A stretch of 64,000 nucleotides of DNA from contig CM038467.1 in NCBI GenBank assembly GCA_021464415.1, positions 35,805,226 to 35,869,225 of the forward strand, in the 5' to 3' direction. The notes under the pieces were generated by a model. It saw only the letters and a program-made list of their open reading frames with translations, searched no databases and was not told where the DNA came from. Both the position numbers and the translations under genes were made by a program. The stretch's first letter is position 1, and each line of letters begins with the position of its first letter. This document shows positions 23,268-35,019 of this stretch, piece by piece. The DNA is from Lonicera japonica (lineage: Eukaryota; Streptophyta; Magnoliopsida; Dipsacales; Caprifoliaceae).

Positions 23268-24524
23268 ATGTCTTCTTATCGCACCAATTCTGATTTTTCT
23301 TATGTTGAAGCCTGAGATGCTCTGATATCTTCGGAGAATGGTTTGAATTTTGGCGCATTCAGTCCTTTAGCGGGCTGGTCCCATCGTCCTGTAGATTTTT
23401 CCTTTTTGTTAAGCGCTTCGTATTTCTGGAGCCCTGCGGATCATCTTTTTCGTTTTGAGCTAGATGAGCTCTGTCCGACTTACGAGGAATTTTCCTGGCT
23501 GTTGCGTTCTGACATTCGTCTCCCGATGGCTGTTCCCATAGAAGAAATCGGTCCTTGAGATATGCTGATTGCTCTGTTAGCCATTCCCCCAGCGGCCTGT
23601 GATGGTTTTATTAACGACGGGCTTCTTGACCTCCACAAAATGGTGAGGTTTTTCCATCGTTATGAGGATAGAGCTTCTTCCAGCGTGGGGCGTACTGCGG
23701 CGGCTTTGATCTGTCTTGTTTCTGATATGTTATTGGTGACGGGCTCTTTCCGTGTTGATCCGACTATTTTGAGTCTGATTTACCATGCCAGGAATGGGGA
23801 GTCTATAGTGCCCATCGTTCTTACAGAGACTCTGAATGGTCTAGATGATCTTCAAAGGGGGGTCTCACCCTTCTTCAGAGGAAGTCCGCGCTTGCTATAC
23901 ATGTGGTTGTTGGAGCGTTTCCGATCGGTGGGTTTCAACGGGGTCCGTCTTGACAATCCGACACACTTCTTTCACTGTCCCTTCTTTAGCGCTTTGACCA
24001 TGTCTTTCTCTAATTGGACGGTGTGGTTTTCGGAGAACTCTCGTGCCATTCGGTGGAACATCCCTTGGTGGAAATTGAGGGCGATGGTGCTTAGTACCGA
24101 GGGACAGAATTACGTTCGGCTCCGTGGGCTCTGGTTCACTTCCTTTTATCTCCCAGGACGTCTTTTTCGGCAATTCAACGTTCCTCAGGAGATTCCCCTT
24201 GGTCTGAACAACTTCTCCTCTGAGTCTAAATTTGTGACCCCGTATGTTTCTTTATCGGTAGAGAGGATGTTGCGTGCTCGACTGACTCGTCAGTTCAACT
24301 ATGCCTGTTTCGGTATTACCAGGCCCCTCCGGGCTGACATCATCCGTTCTTGTTGGGGGTCTCTAGAGGGGGAGCTGATTGATTATCCCTTCCAAATGGA
24401 ATGGTTCCGGTTCATGGATTCTGAGCCCACAGAGGAGAACATTGTTTTTGCATACCAGATTCTGGACGAGGCTCGAATTGATTTGGCTACTGAGGACCCT
24501 GCTTGGCCAACCCCTAAGGTTTAG
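23268..24524 (+). pseudogene. Antisense gene 2: transposon-associated plant domain protein
   Basis: A single open frame of 418 codons before its TAG, broken only by TGA at 23313-23315 and 23556-23558. In both cases TGA replaces what could have been an arginine CGA. The N-terminal part has SASYFWSPADHLFRFELDEL and CPTYEEFSWLLRSDIRLPM, a pattern seen in plant proteins of the DUF7745/PMD-related kind that often occur in Tat elements; I assign this from memory. The rest has no catalytic motif I recognise but is tryptophan-rich (MSFSNWTVWFSENS, IRWNIPWWKLRAM). An AATAATAAAC polyadenylation-like stretch lies about 60 bp after the stop. The integrase stop is 220 bp away on the other strand, so the two genes end tail to tail. 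Confidence 0.7.
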
Positions 24525-24743
24525 GCTTTTCTTGTATGATGTATCTCCTTTGTAATTTTCGGTGTTCTGAACCACCTTAATAATAAACGAGGGACTTTTT
24601 ATGAGAAATAAGTTTCTTTACAATGTTTAAACCGGGCCTGAAGTCACTTCTCAGGTTGCCTACATTCCCTTTTTGATTTTACAAAGAACAAAAGTTTGAG
24701 TTGGGGCTCAGCTTTACGTAGTTCTTATCTATACATGTTATAT

Positions 24744-25340
24744 TTATTGATAATACTTCTTCAATCGATCCATGTTGGCTGGTGAATGCAGTAACTGTCC
24801 GTCTAAGTCGGTGAGTATAGCGGCACCCCCCTGTATTAATTTCTTTGATGATGTACGGCCCTGTCCACTTATGCCCGAACTTCCCCCTTGGGTCTCTGGC
24901 CGGTTCTCGAATTTCTTTCAACACGATGTCGTTCTCATTGATACCCCTCGTCTTAACTTTCTGGTTAAATGCTCGAGCAATTCTCTTTTGATACCCTTGA
25001 TGGTGGTACGCGGCTTTTAGTCTCTTTTCATCCAGTAGGGCCGTTGCTGGCTTTGGGCGAAATCTTTCCGATGACGTCGATTCCCCAGGTTGCGAAAGGC
25101 CAGGGAGCAGTCACGTTGTACAACTCTTTCGGAGGAAGTTTCTGAGACTTTGCGTAGATCTGGCACTTGTGACAACGGCGTACATGGTTAATGCAGTCGT
25201 TCTGCAGGGTAGACTAGTAATATCCTTGCCTGATGATTTTACGGGCAAGTGTATGGCCGCTCATATGAGGTCCACAATTGCCCCCATGTATCTGATCCAT
25301 CATTTTGACAGACTCTTCTTCAGTGAGACATTGGAGATAA
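24744..25340 (-). pseudogene. Gypsy integrase with most of the catalytic core deleted
   Basis: The zinc-binding region is visible (GGNCGPHMSGHTLARKIIRQ, then HVRRCHKCQIYAKSQ). The core then starts with TAPWPFATWGIDVIGKISP, which holds the first catalytic aspartate. Near 25045 it jumps straight to KRLKAAYHHQGYQKRIARAF, the segment after the core. The second aspartate and the glutamate of the DDE triad are therefore missing. The C-terminal part GKFGHKWTGPYIIKEINTGG follows. A one-base shift then leads to the TAA at 24744-24746. This copy cannot integrate by itself. Confidence 0.75.
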
Positions 25341-26440
25341 GTCCCGTCATAGTTCCTCTTATACAGCCTTCCGGCACAAAGTCTGAACCCTGATGCTAAT
25401 CTCTTGAGTGTGACCCGCGTTTTCTTATCTGTTTGCTCGGGATATCGATTATTCTGCAATAGGTTCCAGATGTCATAAAACCAAGTGGTCGAGTCCCTTT
25501 TTTTCTCATTCTTTACTTCCAGGGCCATGCAGTGTGCTGGTCCTGATCTTCCTTGTACGGTAAGAGTTATTTCTTCCATCCCCTCCGGGATATCGGTCAT
25601 AGATGCCAGGGTTGCTAGTGCATCAGCAAAACTGTTTTGTGGCCTGGTGACATAGTAAAACTCCGAATGCTCAAATCTTCCTGTGACATCCTCCAGTCGG
25701 GCGAGGTATGGTACTAACTTCTCATCTCTGATCTTCCATTCTTTTAGCACTTGGTGGACTACTAGTGTTGAGTCTCCATACACTTGTATTCTCTTTATAC
25801 CCCTTTGGAGCGCGATCTCTAATCCGATTATACAGGCTTCATACTCGGCCATGTTGTTAGTGTATAAGAAGTCTAGACGATACGAAACCGGGGAGTGAGT
25901 TTGGTCTGGAGAGACTAACAGGATGCCTATCCCGTTTTCGTTTCGGTTGGCGGCCCCGTCGAAGTATAATTTTCAGTCTTCATCGATCTCGACATTCATG
26001 ATGATTTCGTCCGGAAATTCGGCTTCTTCTAGCATGTCCCCCAATATCGGATTGTGGGCTAGGTAATCAGCTATGATCTTGCCTTTCACCGCTTTCTGGG
26101 TCATGTATGTGATGTCAAATTCGGAGAGTAAGAATAACCATTTGGCAATGCGATTCGAGAGAGCCGATTTCTCGTAGAGGTATTTCAACGGATCTATTCA
26201 TGACGCCAAGATGACCGAAAAAATCAGTATGTAGTGCCTCAATTTCTGTGTCACATAAACAAGAGCGGTGCATGATTTTTCCAATGGCGTGTAGTTTATC
26301 TCAAATGGGGACAGTTTGTTTCTGATGTAGTAGATGGCCTGTTCTTTTCGGGTATTGGTCAGATGTTGGGCCAGCATGGCCCCTGCAGCCGAGTCGATAA
26401 CTGTTAGGTATAGGATTAGTGGCAGTCCGATTTACGGTGG
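25341..26440 (-). pseudogene. Gypsy tandem RNase H modules
   Basis: Two modules follow the reverse transcriptase. The first ends with LSNRIAKWLFLLSEFDITY and KGKIIADYLAHNP. The second contains NNMAEYEACIIGLEIALQ and YGDSTLVVHQVLKEWKIRD, the archaeal-type RNase H pattern with its E and D. A second RNase H is a mark of the Tat lineage. The frame differs from that of gag-RT, so at least one frameshift lies between 26641 and 26188, and further stops occur. Confidence 0.75.
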
Positions 26441-26559
26441 GGCTAATACCGGGGGGTTGGAGAGGTAGTCTTTGATTCTATCAAAAGCTTCCTGGCACTG
26501 ATCGTCCCATTCTCCTGGTGATGACTTCCTTAGGAGTTTGAAGATGGGTTCGCAAGTTT

Positions 26560-27702
26560 GAGTAAGCTGAGATACTGCAGATTACCCAAAAATCCCCGGA
26601 CTTCTTTCTCGGTACGAGGCTCGGGCAAGTCTTGGATAGCTCAAACTTTGGTAGGGTCTACCTCGGTTCCCTTTTTACTGACGACATAGCCTAGGAGCTT
26701 TCCTTTGGTTACTCCGAATACACATTTTTGCGGATTGAGTCTCATCTGATACTGGCGGAGCCGGTCAAAAACGGCTCGTAAGGCTGGTACATGGCCTTCC
26801 CTCTCCTTTGACTTGATTACCATGTCATTCACATACACCTCTACTTCTTTGTGAATCATGTCGTGGAAGATAGTTGTTGCTGCCCTTTGATATGTTGCTC
26901 CGGCATTCTTCAGCCTGAATGGCATAACGGTGTAGCAGTATGTTCCTCACGGTGTGATGAATGCTGTTTTCTCTTGGTGATCCGGGTGCATCTTGATCTG
27001 ATTATACCCAGCAAAACCGTCCACAAACGACTTCAAGGCATGATTGGCAGTATTATCTACTATCAAATCAATGTTGGGTAATAGAAAATCATTTTTTGGG
27101 CAAGCTTTATTGAGGTCTCGGTAATCTACGCACATGCGGACTTTCCCATTTGCCTTTGGAACGGGCACAATGTTGGCTAACCATGAAGGGTACTCGATCA
27201 CCCGTAAGAAACCCACACTCAGTTGTTTCATTACTTCTTCTTTTACTTTTAGGAACCATTCTGGTGTAAGCTTTCTCAACTTCTGCTTGACGGGCTTAAA
27301 CTCCGGTTTGGTGTGTATCTCGTGCATGACTATCTGGCTATTCAAACCTGGCATATCTGCATAGGACCAAGCGAAGATATTCACGTACTCATTCAGAGTT
27401 TGTGTGAATTCTTTTCTTTTTGTCTCACTTAGACTTGCCCCAATATGGACCTCTTTTCTTTCCTCTTCTGTCCTGAGGTTAATCACAAGAGTGTCTCCTT
27501 CCTCGCTCTGTATACGCTGCTCCTCCCGTTCAGGGTGTTCGTTTAGTCTTTCCAACTCCATATAAGCAATTACAGAATTAAAATTAACAGGATAATGCAA
27601 AACAGAGTCTTCTTCATTGATAATAGTGTTTACAGGTACAAGTTTAAAAAGTAAATCTAGGAGTGACTCCTCCCTAGCCTTACCCTCACTCTTATTTCTC
27701 AC
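26560..27702 (-). pseudogene. Gypsy reverse transcriptase
   Basis: The order is clear: LRKLTPEWFLKVKEEVMKQ, SWLANIVPVPKANGKVRMC, VDYRDLNKACPK, SFVDGFAGYNQIKM, MPFRLKNAGATYQRA and VYVNDMVIKS. The catalytic YVDDM box reads YVNDM, so one essential aspartate is asparagine. A TGA at 26947-26949 stands where the family has tryptophan in TPWGTYCY. The frame is the same as that of gag and protease upstream. Confidence 0.85.
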
Positions 27703-28920
27703 CCTTACAATTTCACTATTTTCCCCCTTTTCTTAGTAATTCGGATCAGCATGTATAAAGTGTACAGGGTCGTCTCTTGGCTCATTATCCCCTAGAGCTA
27801 TGATGTTTAAGAGATCTCCGATCATTTCTTCCTCTTCATCTTCCTTGCTTTCATTTTCTTCCCTCGGCCTGATCGTCAACTTGGTAGAGAAACTGTGTAT
27901 AAAGTTTTCCTTAATATAAATGTCCTCTTCATAGAAGATTTTCCATCCTGGAAGGTTCTCTCCGTCGTTGTTTCTCCAAGGCTCTTAAAAGCCGCAAAAG
28001 GGGAAGTCCTCTCCTTTTTTGACGAAAAACCCATTCAGAGAGCTAAAACTCGGATATTGATGCCCTCGACTTCTTTTCTCTTGGTCGTCTTCTTCGGTGT
28101 GTTGGTACCCCAAACCTTCCCTTTCGTACCTCGTTACCGATTCCAAGGCTTGAAGTAATCCCGGCTGCCCCATTCTTAGACTGGCTCCAGGTAAGTATTT
28201 CATCATTCTCAGCATATTTGTGATCTTGGTGCTGAGACCAGGGATATTGTCAGGGAGTAGATACTCGATTCTCTGGGTGGTGAGAGCTTGTACTTGAGGC
28301 TCGTAAGAAAAGCCTCCCAGCTGTATGCTCTGACTCCCTATGCCCAATACAGGTAACTCCAGATCCGCCAAGGTCTTCTCAGGATCTCCTTGGATGGTGA
28401 TTATATTCCCTTCGAACGGTATCTTGATCTTCTGGTGTAAGGAGGAGGAAAGCGCTCCTATGTCGTGTAGCCATGCTCTTCCCAATAGGAGGTTGAAACT
28501 GGAGGGAATGTCTATGATTTGAAAGTCGGCTAGAAAGTTTCCGGGACCGACCATGAGATCGAGCTTCAGAGAACCTAGAACGGCCCTCCTAGTGTTGTCA
28601 TAGGCCCTGACGGTTACAGCTGATGGAGACAACTCTGAATCTAAAATACCCAGACACCTGGCGGTCTTCAGAGGGCAAACGTTTATAGTCTACCCGTTGT
28701 CAATGAGGACTTGTGGCAAGATTTTTCCTCGGGTCCTGACAGTAATATGGAGGGCCAGACTGTGTTTCTTCCCCAATGGAGATAAGTCTTCTTCTGAAAA
28801 TGACAGACTTCTTTGGACTGTCAGCGATCCTATCATGTTGGGCAGTTGTTCGGGCGTAGAGTCTGGTGATATGACAGCCTCATCTAAGAGTTTGATGAAG
28901 GCGGTCCTGTGAGGTTTGAA
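27703..28920 (-). pseudogene. Gypsy aspartic protease region
   Basis: The protease motif is GKILPQVLIDNG near 28690-28730, where a TAG follows the DNG. Downstream is LLGRAWLHDIGALSSSLHQK, typical of Tat/Ogre protease domains, then FEGNIITIQGDPEKTL. The frame is continuous with gag above and reverse transcriptase below apart from stops. A linker of low complexity separates it from the reverse transcriptase. Confidence 0.75.
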
Positions 28921-29442
28921 GGCAACCAGGAGGCCCCAAATGGTGATGTGTGCCTGGGTTTTCTTCAACTGTTCCAGTACCCGATCTTCTCCAATTTCCT
29001 TAGGGGGAGGTGTTTTCTCGGTATCCATTGGTGGTGGCTGATATACCCTCCCTGAACGGGTAATTTGATGTATCCAAAGGGATGCCGGGTCTAATCCCTC
29101 TGAGGTTTCTGATGGCTCTGGCTCTGTCAACCAACTGAAGGTCTTGGGGGAGGTCTATGTCATGCAGATTATCTCCTTGGGAGGGCCTCGGGGACTCCAT
29201 GGTTGTTTCTTCTTATCCTGGGTCCATCCTATCCCAGATTTTTCGGGATTGGTTTTGATTGTAAGAGGTTGTGGGATCCCCTGATTGGCCTTTCCTAACC
29301 CCTGCCCGGGTAGGAAGTTCATCTTAGCTATCCATTAATCAATTATTGGATTGAGGCCCGGGGCAACTTGAGTTCTTCTTGGCGGCACAACGAGTGACTT
29401 TTAGGCTGGGTCGTCCCGAATGAGTCCTATGGGATTAAAACC

Positions 29443-31107
29443 TTATTCGTCAGTGGTCAATGCGTTGATTCCTGCAGGTGGATCATGGTTGGGAAGGGGG
29501 TTGTTAGTAATATTGGGTTCGCCGGGTGCTGGGATGGTTCCAGCATCGATTAAGTCTTGGATGCGGTGACGAAGAGCTAAACAGTGTTCCGTGTCATGGC
29601 CCGCAGCTTGATGGTATGCGCAATTCTCATTCATCCTCCAAGTACTGGGAATAGGGTTTGGTGGGGGGCGTGGGTTGAGTGGAGTGATTAGTCCGGCATT
29701 TCGGAGTAGTTCTAGACTTTTGACCAAGGTAGTGGGAAGGGTGCAGAAATTCCTTCTTCTCTTAACCTCGGTGCTTAAAGAGTCTTCTTGTGTTGGCCAA
29801 CTCATTGGAGGTGTTTGTTGCGACTATTGGAATGGGTTCTGCTGATAGGGGTATGAGCTTAGTTGGTTTACGGCTGGAGTGGTCGTCTTTCTTCCGGTGT
29901 ATGCGGCTTTCTTGGTATCGGTTTCTGCCTTATTGGCCAGCTCTTCCTCTACTTGTGATCCCATGCTTAACAGGGCTCTGAAGTGTGGGAATACATGCTT
30001 TCCCATGCAACTCAATACAGCCGGAGTGAAATTCTTCTGTATGATTTCCAATTGCTCTTGTTCGTCGGGCCGTTTGGACATTTGGGAGGCCATCTCTCTC
30101 CAGCATGTGACGAAATCGCTGAATCTTTCTTTCTCGCCTTGCTTGGCCATTTTCAGGTGTTTGCGTGTAATTTCTAGATCTTCATTGGACCCGTATTTGG
30201 TCATGAATTCCTTGACGATACCTCCCCAAATCTTCGTGTGGTGTTTCTCTAGATCAAAAAACCATCTCAAGGCGGCCCTCGTGAGAGTCATGTGAAAGGC
30301 CTGAGCCAACTCCAGCTCTCCACAACCGAACACTTGCATAGATCTAATGTAGGATTGGAGGTGAGTTTTCTGGGGTGTGGTTCCTGTGAATTTGGTGATA
30401 GAAGGGAGCTTGAATCCCTGAGGTAGTCTTGCTTCTGGGTAAAGGGAGAAGGCATTCATATATGTGATCTCATATGCCCCTTTTATTAAAGAAATCCCTC
30501 TTTGCAGAACCTTCATCTGCTCTTTTAGTTCCTTCATTTCTTCGCTCTCTTTTGACATCTCATCGGGCTGTTCCCGAGCTATAACCGATTCTGCATACAC
30601 TGCCCGAAGTCAGTTGATGTCTAGGTACTCATTAGGAGGGGTTACTAGGACCGGTGGTGGGATAGGCCTTGCGGGGACTTGTGGCCATGGCTGGTATTGG
30701 GGATCAAGGCCTTGCTGAGGTTACGGCCAGACTATGGGTGGCTCTTGTTGTTGATAAGTGGGGCCTGAATCCGGGGCCCATTGTTTCTGATTGTTGGGAT
30801 TGGTCTAAACGGGACCAGCCATGACAAAGCCCGTTTGGGGTGGATTGGTTCCTTGAACTAGGGGAGGTACTTGCGATGACTGCCCTTGATCTCGATTTGG
30901 TGGTAGTCGTTCAAACCCCAATGGTGCGACCCGTCCGGCTGACAACTCCTCTATCCGAACCCGGGTGTCTTGTTACTCGGTTGTGAGGTTTGCTAGATTC
31001 TGGCTGACGGTCATGAGCAAACGATGCATCTCGGCTAAAGTTGGCTAAGCTGCAGACGCCTCGGCTAGGCTCTGATTTGTCTCTTGATTCTCGCGTCTAT
31101 CGTCCAT
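29443..31107 (-). pseudogene. Gypsy gag
   Basis: The frame opens at the ATG 31107 with MDDRRENQETNQSLAEA and stays in one frame to about 29443, interrupted by several TAG/TGA codons. The capsid-like part has LQSYIRSMQVFGCGELELAQ, then FHMTLTRAALRWFFDLEKH and the FVTCWREMASQ region, which match plant gypsy gag. Near 29600 a NENCAYHQAAGHDTEHC stretch is the modified zinc-knuckle segment of Tat elements. A proline-rich stretch lies between start and capsid. Gag and pol share a frame, so no programmed frameshift is needed. Confidence 0.8.
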
Positions 31108-31840
31108 TTCGGGTGTGCTTGGTCTTACTAGTCTTCCGGTATAATCTCGACCAGCCCAACCTTTCAGACTGTCGTCGCTTCATGACTGTAGATGAAACCA
31201 CATGGCGGAGATGAAGGAAGACTATGATGCGACTCGATTTTTGCCAAAATAACCACTAAAAAATCACCGAGAAAAAGACTCGGGTTTTAAAAAGGTGTTG
31301 TAAAGTAAGTCGTAAGGTGGTACATCCCCTACAACTGTTTGACAAGTGTTCTAGCAGACTCAATCTTATATGCAGCGCAGGTGTACGAACGGTTAAGGCT
31401 TCAGGCTCCCTCCTATTTGGCAAGACCTTGCGATATACCCCAAGGGCGGGTACGTGCAAGAGCCTTTTGATATACTTCCCGAGTACGTGAGTGTTCTCGT
31501 CACTCGATATACCTCGGGGGCGTACTTGGCCAAGGAGAGTGGAATTAAATGCTTTCGGTTTATGTTGGCCCAAGCAAGCCAACTCCCTACTCACTTATAA
31601 TACTTCCGAGGGTTTGGGGTAAATTCACACTCGTAGAACCAATCATGATTTGTGAAAGTGCGTGCAAAGTTCGAAAGGTTGGTTTCACAAATATCATTAT
31701 CTTTATTACGTATTTTTGAAAAACACCCATTTTTAGAAAAAAGTTTCTTCTCAATTAATCAACACAAGTAGGGAAAGCAGTAAAAGAAGATTTTCGACGA
31801 CTAAACAAAAGTCCACATATAAGAGTTTAGTTTTCTAAAT

Positions 31841-31859
31841 GTCCCTAGCAGAGTCGCCA
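31841..31859 (-). other. Gypsy primer-binding site
   Basis: One base after the LTR end the minus strand reads TGGCGACTCTGCTAGGGAC. This matches the primer site I associate with Ogre/Tat elements (tRNA-Arg type). The tRNA identity is from memory. The leader 31108-31840 holds no recognised gene. Confidence 0.7.
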
Positions 31860-31860
31860 C

Positions 31861-33444
31861 TGTGAGAATCTGTAAATGCGACCCCCGGGTCTTGTCCCCG
31901 TTTGTTGGGCGTCTGAAACGCAGGAACGGATTCCGTCGTTCCATTTGCTGGAGTATTTTGATAATTCATATCACGTGTCCCTATGTTCTATTTCTAGATG
32001 CAAAAGGGTTTGTTCAGAGTCGCCAGTACGTTTTACGAGAAAACGGACAAAAAGGGGCGTGTAAGAGGAAAGGCTATAGACAAGCCTTTCTTTACACGTT
32101 TGTCTACGAAACCAGGATTGTATAGGGTTCGAAAACTATATTACCGTTTGGGAAGGTGTTAAGCAGCCATTCCGCCCTTTCGGTCTCTAGTGGTCTTTTA
32201 TATGTTTATTCTATGTTGAAAAACTTGGATGCTTTTACTGACAGTCTACTACTTTCTAAGTGAAACCCTAATTTCTGGGAAAAACGGGAAAGGGCACGAA
32301 AAAAACCTTTGTATTCCGAGATACAATGTTTAGTTTTGAGGGATGTAAATACAAGTGACAAAAGTGGTTTTTTCTTTAGAGAGGGAGTTTCCCGTATTAT
32401 TTCTCAGATAATGACGATTTTCTTGGGTTTTGACTTGTTTCGGAAAAAGTTTGGATCTCGTATCGAAACTAATTCAATATGGAATTAGAACTCTTGAGGG
32501 GAGTTTTACCAGAAGTATCACAATCTATGAAACAGATAGGATATACCGGGTTTTTAATTCCTAAGTAAGTTTTATCGGTCCGGGTTTTGAAAACAGAATT
32601 TTATCCGGATGATAATGTACTTACTCTTCTGGTTTTGCAAATGATTTTATCAGGGTCTTTTGTTTTGAAAACGGTAGACTATTTGTAACTTGGCAATAAG
32701 TTTATTCAAATAAAACGTGGACAAAACAACAGAAATAGAACAAGTACATAGATATTTAATGTTTAAATACTAGAAGAGACTTTCTTTACCTTCCCGACGA
32801 GAATAATAATAAGAAAGAAAATATAATACGGTGGAGAGATTTTCGGTGATAATAATATTTTCCTTCTTCAGATATTTTTGAGAATTCGATTCCAGAGACG
32901 GGACACGTCGAGTGTCAGGAATAGATTCGATAATTCTTCAGAAATAAGACGATAATAGAGAATGCTTGACGAAAGACTAGAAAATCAGATTTAAAGCTTA
33001 GAATTCTTCAATCCCAAGTTGCCGTCCTTGAACCCTTGGGGGTGTTGGCCTATTTATACTGCTCGGGGAGGATTGTCGCGCAACATTTCCCCCGAAAGGG
33101 CATGCGTCGCGCGATAATGTGTACAATGTCGCACGACAAACGGCTGATGTCGCGCGACAAACGGCTGAAGTGATGTTTCTGACAGACTGATGTGTCAGAA
33201 AGTGGATGGTCTGGTGTCAGGAGGGATTGTCGCGTGACATAGGGGTGATTGTCGCGCGGCATATCAGTGATTCTCGCGCGACATACTGATATATCGTGCG
33301 ACAATCCCACTTAAAAACAGGTTTGTTGGCCAACAAACCTTTCTGGGGTAGTTTCGGGTGCTCGGGTGGGTCCCGGACTCCAAAAATAGTAGTTCTCGAA
33401 GGTCGTTAGGGTTCTTGTGGGGGTCACGGATCGGGGTGTCTACA
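31861..33444 (-). repeat. 5' LTR of the gypsy element, 1584 bp
   Basis: Begins TGTAGACACCCCGATCC on the minus strand and ends at 31861. The TATA box is at 33051-33060 and the palindrome array at 33074-33303. It is alignable to the 3' LTR throughout, with scattered substitutions. Confidence 0.9.
33074..33303. promoter_or_regulatory. Eight-copy TGTCGCGCGACA array, 5' LTR
   Basis: Copies start at 33074, 33105, 33127, 33148, 33228, 33250, 33272 and 33292. Spacing is 22, 21, then 22, 22 and 20 bp within the two clusters. Only 33148 is perfect. It corresponds to the other LTR's array with two 22-bp units fewer, and sits 15 bp upstream of the TATA box. Confidence 0.85.
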
Positions 33445-33449
33445 ATATG

Positions 33450-34700
33450 TCCTATATTAATACTGTTGATGGATCTCAATTACGTGTTAGTCATTTGGAT
33501 CCGTCGCTACTCATAATTTCTCCTAGCCTGCTACTTTTCATATTCCAAAATTGACTATAAATCTTATTCGTGGTGGCCAATTGTGTGATCTTAGATTATA
33601 TTTTATATTCTCCTCTTTTAGTTGTAATGTGCAGGATCCACGGACAGGGCATATTATTGGGATAAGCCGTACAATTGGGAGCATGTTTGAACTTATTTAT
33701 CTCCACACCCTTAACCTCTCATTGTTACATCTACACCATCTGATTATCCTCTCAATTTGTGGGATTCTAGATGATGTTATGTGTCTTTTGATCGACTTCA
33801 ATCTCTTGTGTCTTATAGTTAATTAGGTTCAATAAAGTTTGACAAAGTGTCATGTTTATCTTGTCAATTTGAAAAACAGCGAGCATTACAATTTTAAAAA
33901 AAATGATTATATTTTATTTGCTCCATTTAATCTTATACATTATAATGTTTGTGGTTCTTCTCCTCACAATACTATGGATGGTTCGAAATATTTTGTTATC
34001 TTTCTAGATGACTACATTCGTTTTACTTGCATCTGTCTCATGAAAAATCGCTCAAAGTTACCTCAAATATATTATAATTTTGCTCGAATGGTTCAGAATC
34101 AATTTTCTAGATCCGTCAAGGTTTTTTATGCTGATAATGCTATGGAATATAAAGAAACAATTATTTTTAAGTTTTTTATTTATAAATAGGGAACCATTTC
34201 TAAATATTCCTATCCAAACACATTTCAACAGAATGGTCATGTTGAGCGTACACATCCTTGACATTGTTTGCACTCTCCTATTTTTAGTGGGTGTCTTGAA
34301 TGTTTCTGGGGGGAGCAGCTCTTACTACTTTTTATACAATCAATTACATTCCAGTACAGAGTCTTCAAAATCAATCACCTTATGAATGATTATATGGTAT
34401 TTCTCTTGCCTATAATCTTCTAAAGGTGTTTGGTACTTTGTGTTACTTCAACCACATGAACACTCCAAACTCGAACATCGATCTCGTCTCTACTGTTTCT
34501 TGGAGTATGGGATTGAACACAAAGGGTATAGGTGCTGGGATCATGTCTTTAAATGTCTATGTATCTCTCGTCATGTTGTCTTCTGCGAACATAAAATGTT
34601 ATCTTCCTTACCCAAGTTTCACGTCTTTGAGGAGTTTCATCTTCCTTTTTTCCACAACTCCACCATTAATCTCTTGCTATCTACAGAGATCTTGATAAGC
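33450..34700 (+). pseudogene. Copia protease end and integrase
   Basis: After the gypsy insertion the copia frame resumes with SYINTVDGSQLRVSHL. A pre-integrase block follows near 33560-33840. The integrase core is visible as MDGSKYFVIFLDDYIRFT, KVFYADNAMEYKET and FQQNGHVERTH, covering the second aspartate and the glutamate. The first aspartate position reads IHYNVCG, so it is asparagine. Many frameshifts and stops are present through 34700. Confidence 0.75.
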
Positions 34701-35019
34701 CAAACATTTCAAATTTTGATCAACCTGATATCTCATCTATTGATCCTGTTTCATCACTGGAACAATTATCATCAGACGTTTCATTTTTAAACGAGCTTCC
34801 AACAATGACCAATCCCACTGAAGATGCCACAATTATTGATTTTGTTAGTCAAACAACTATTTCACCTCCCACACTGCAGACCACTCAGGTAAGAGAGCTT
34901 CCTCGTCACCTTTGTGATTATCATTATTATTCAACAATATTATCCCATCATGAGCCTTCCTCTTACAAAAAAAAAAGTTCTAACCTACTTTGGCAGCAAG
35001 CTATAACCTAGGAATTGCA

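Larger units (their letters stand above)
14620..33444 (-). mobile_element. Tat/Ogre-type Ty3/gypsy element with two antisense genes
   Basis: An 18.8-kb minus-strand gypsy element inserted in the copia protease, with perfect ATATG target duplications at 14615-14619 and 33445-33449. It has 1.6-kb LTRs, a TGGCGACTCTGCTAGGGAC primer site, gag and protease in one continuous frame with reverse transcriptase, two RNase H modules and a truncated integrase. Between integrase and the 3' LTR lie 8.4 kb holding two plus-strand genes and tandem repeats. Great length, dual RNase H, antisense genes and repeats in the 3' untranslated region are known traits of the Tat lineage (Ogre, Grande, Retand). All coding parts carry stops, so the copy is dead. 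Its LTRs have diverged visibly, so the insertion is not recent. Confidence 0.9.

Noticed and set aside
15834..33303. Palindrome arrays as CRISPR-like repeats
   Set aside because: Spacers are short, similar and non-unique, the setting is a plant LTR, and no cas genes exist.
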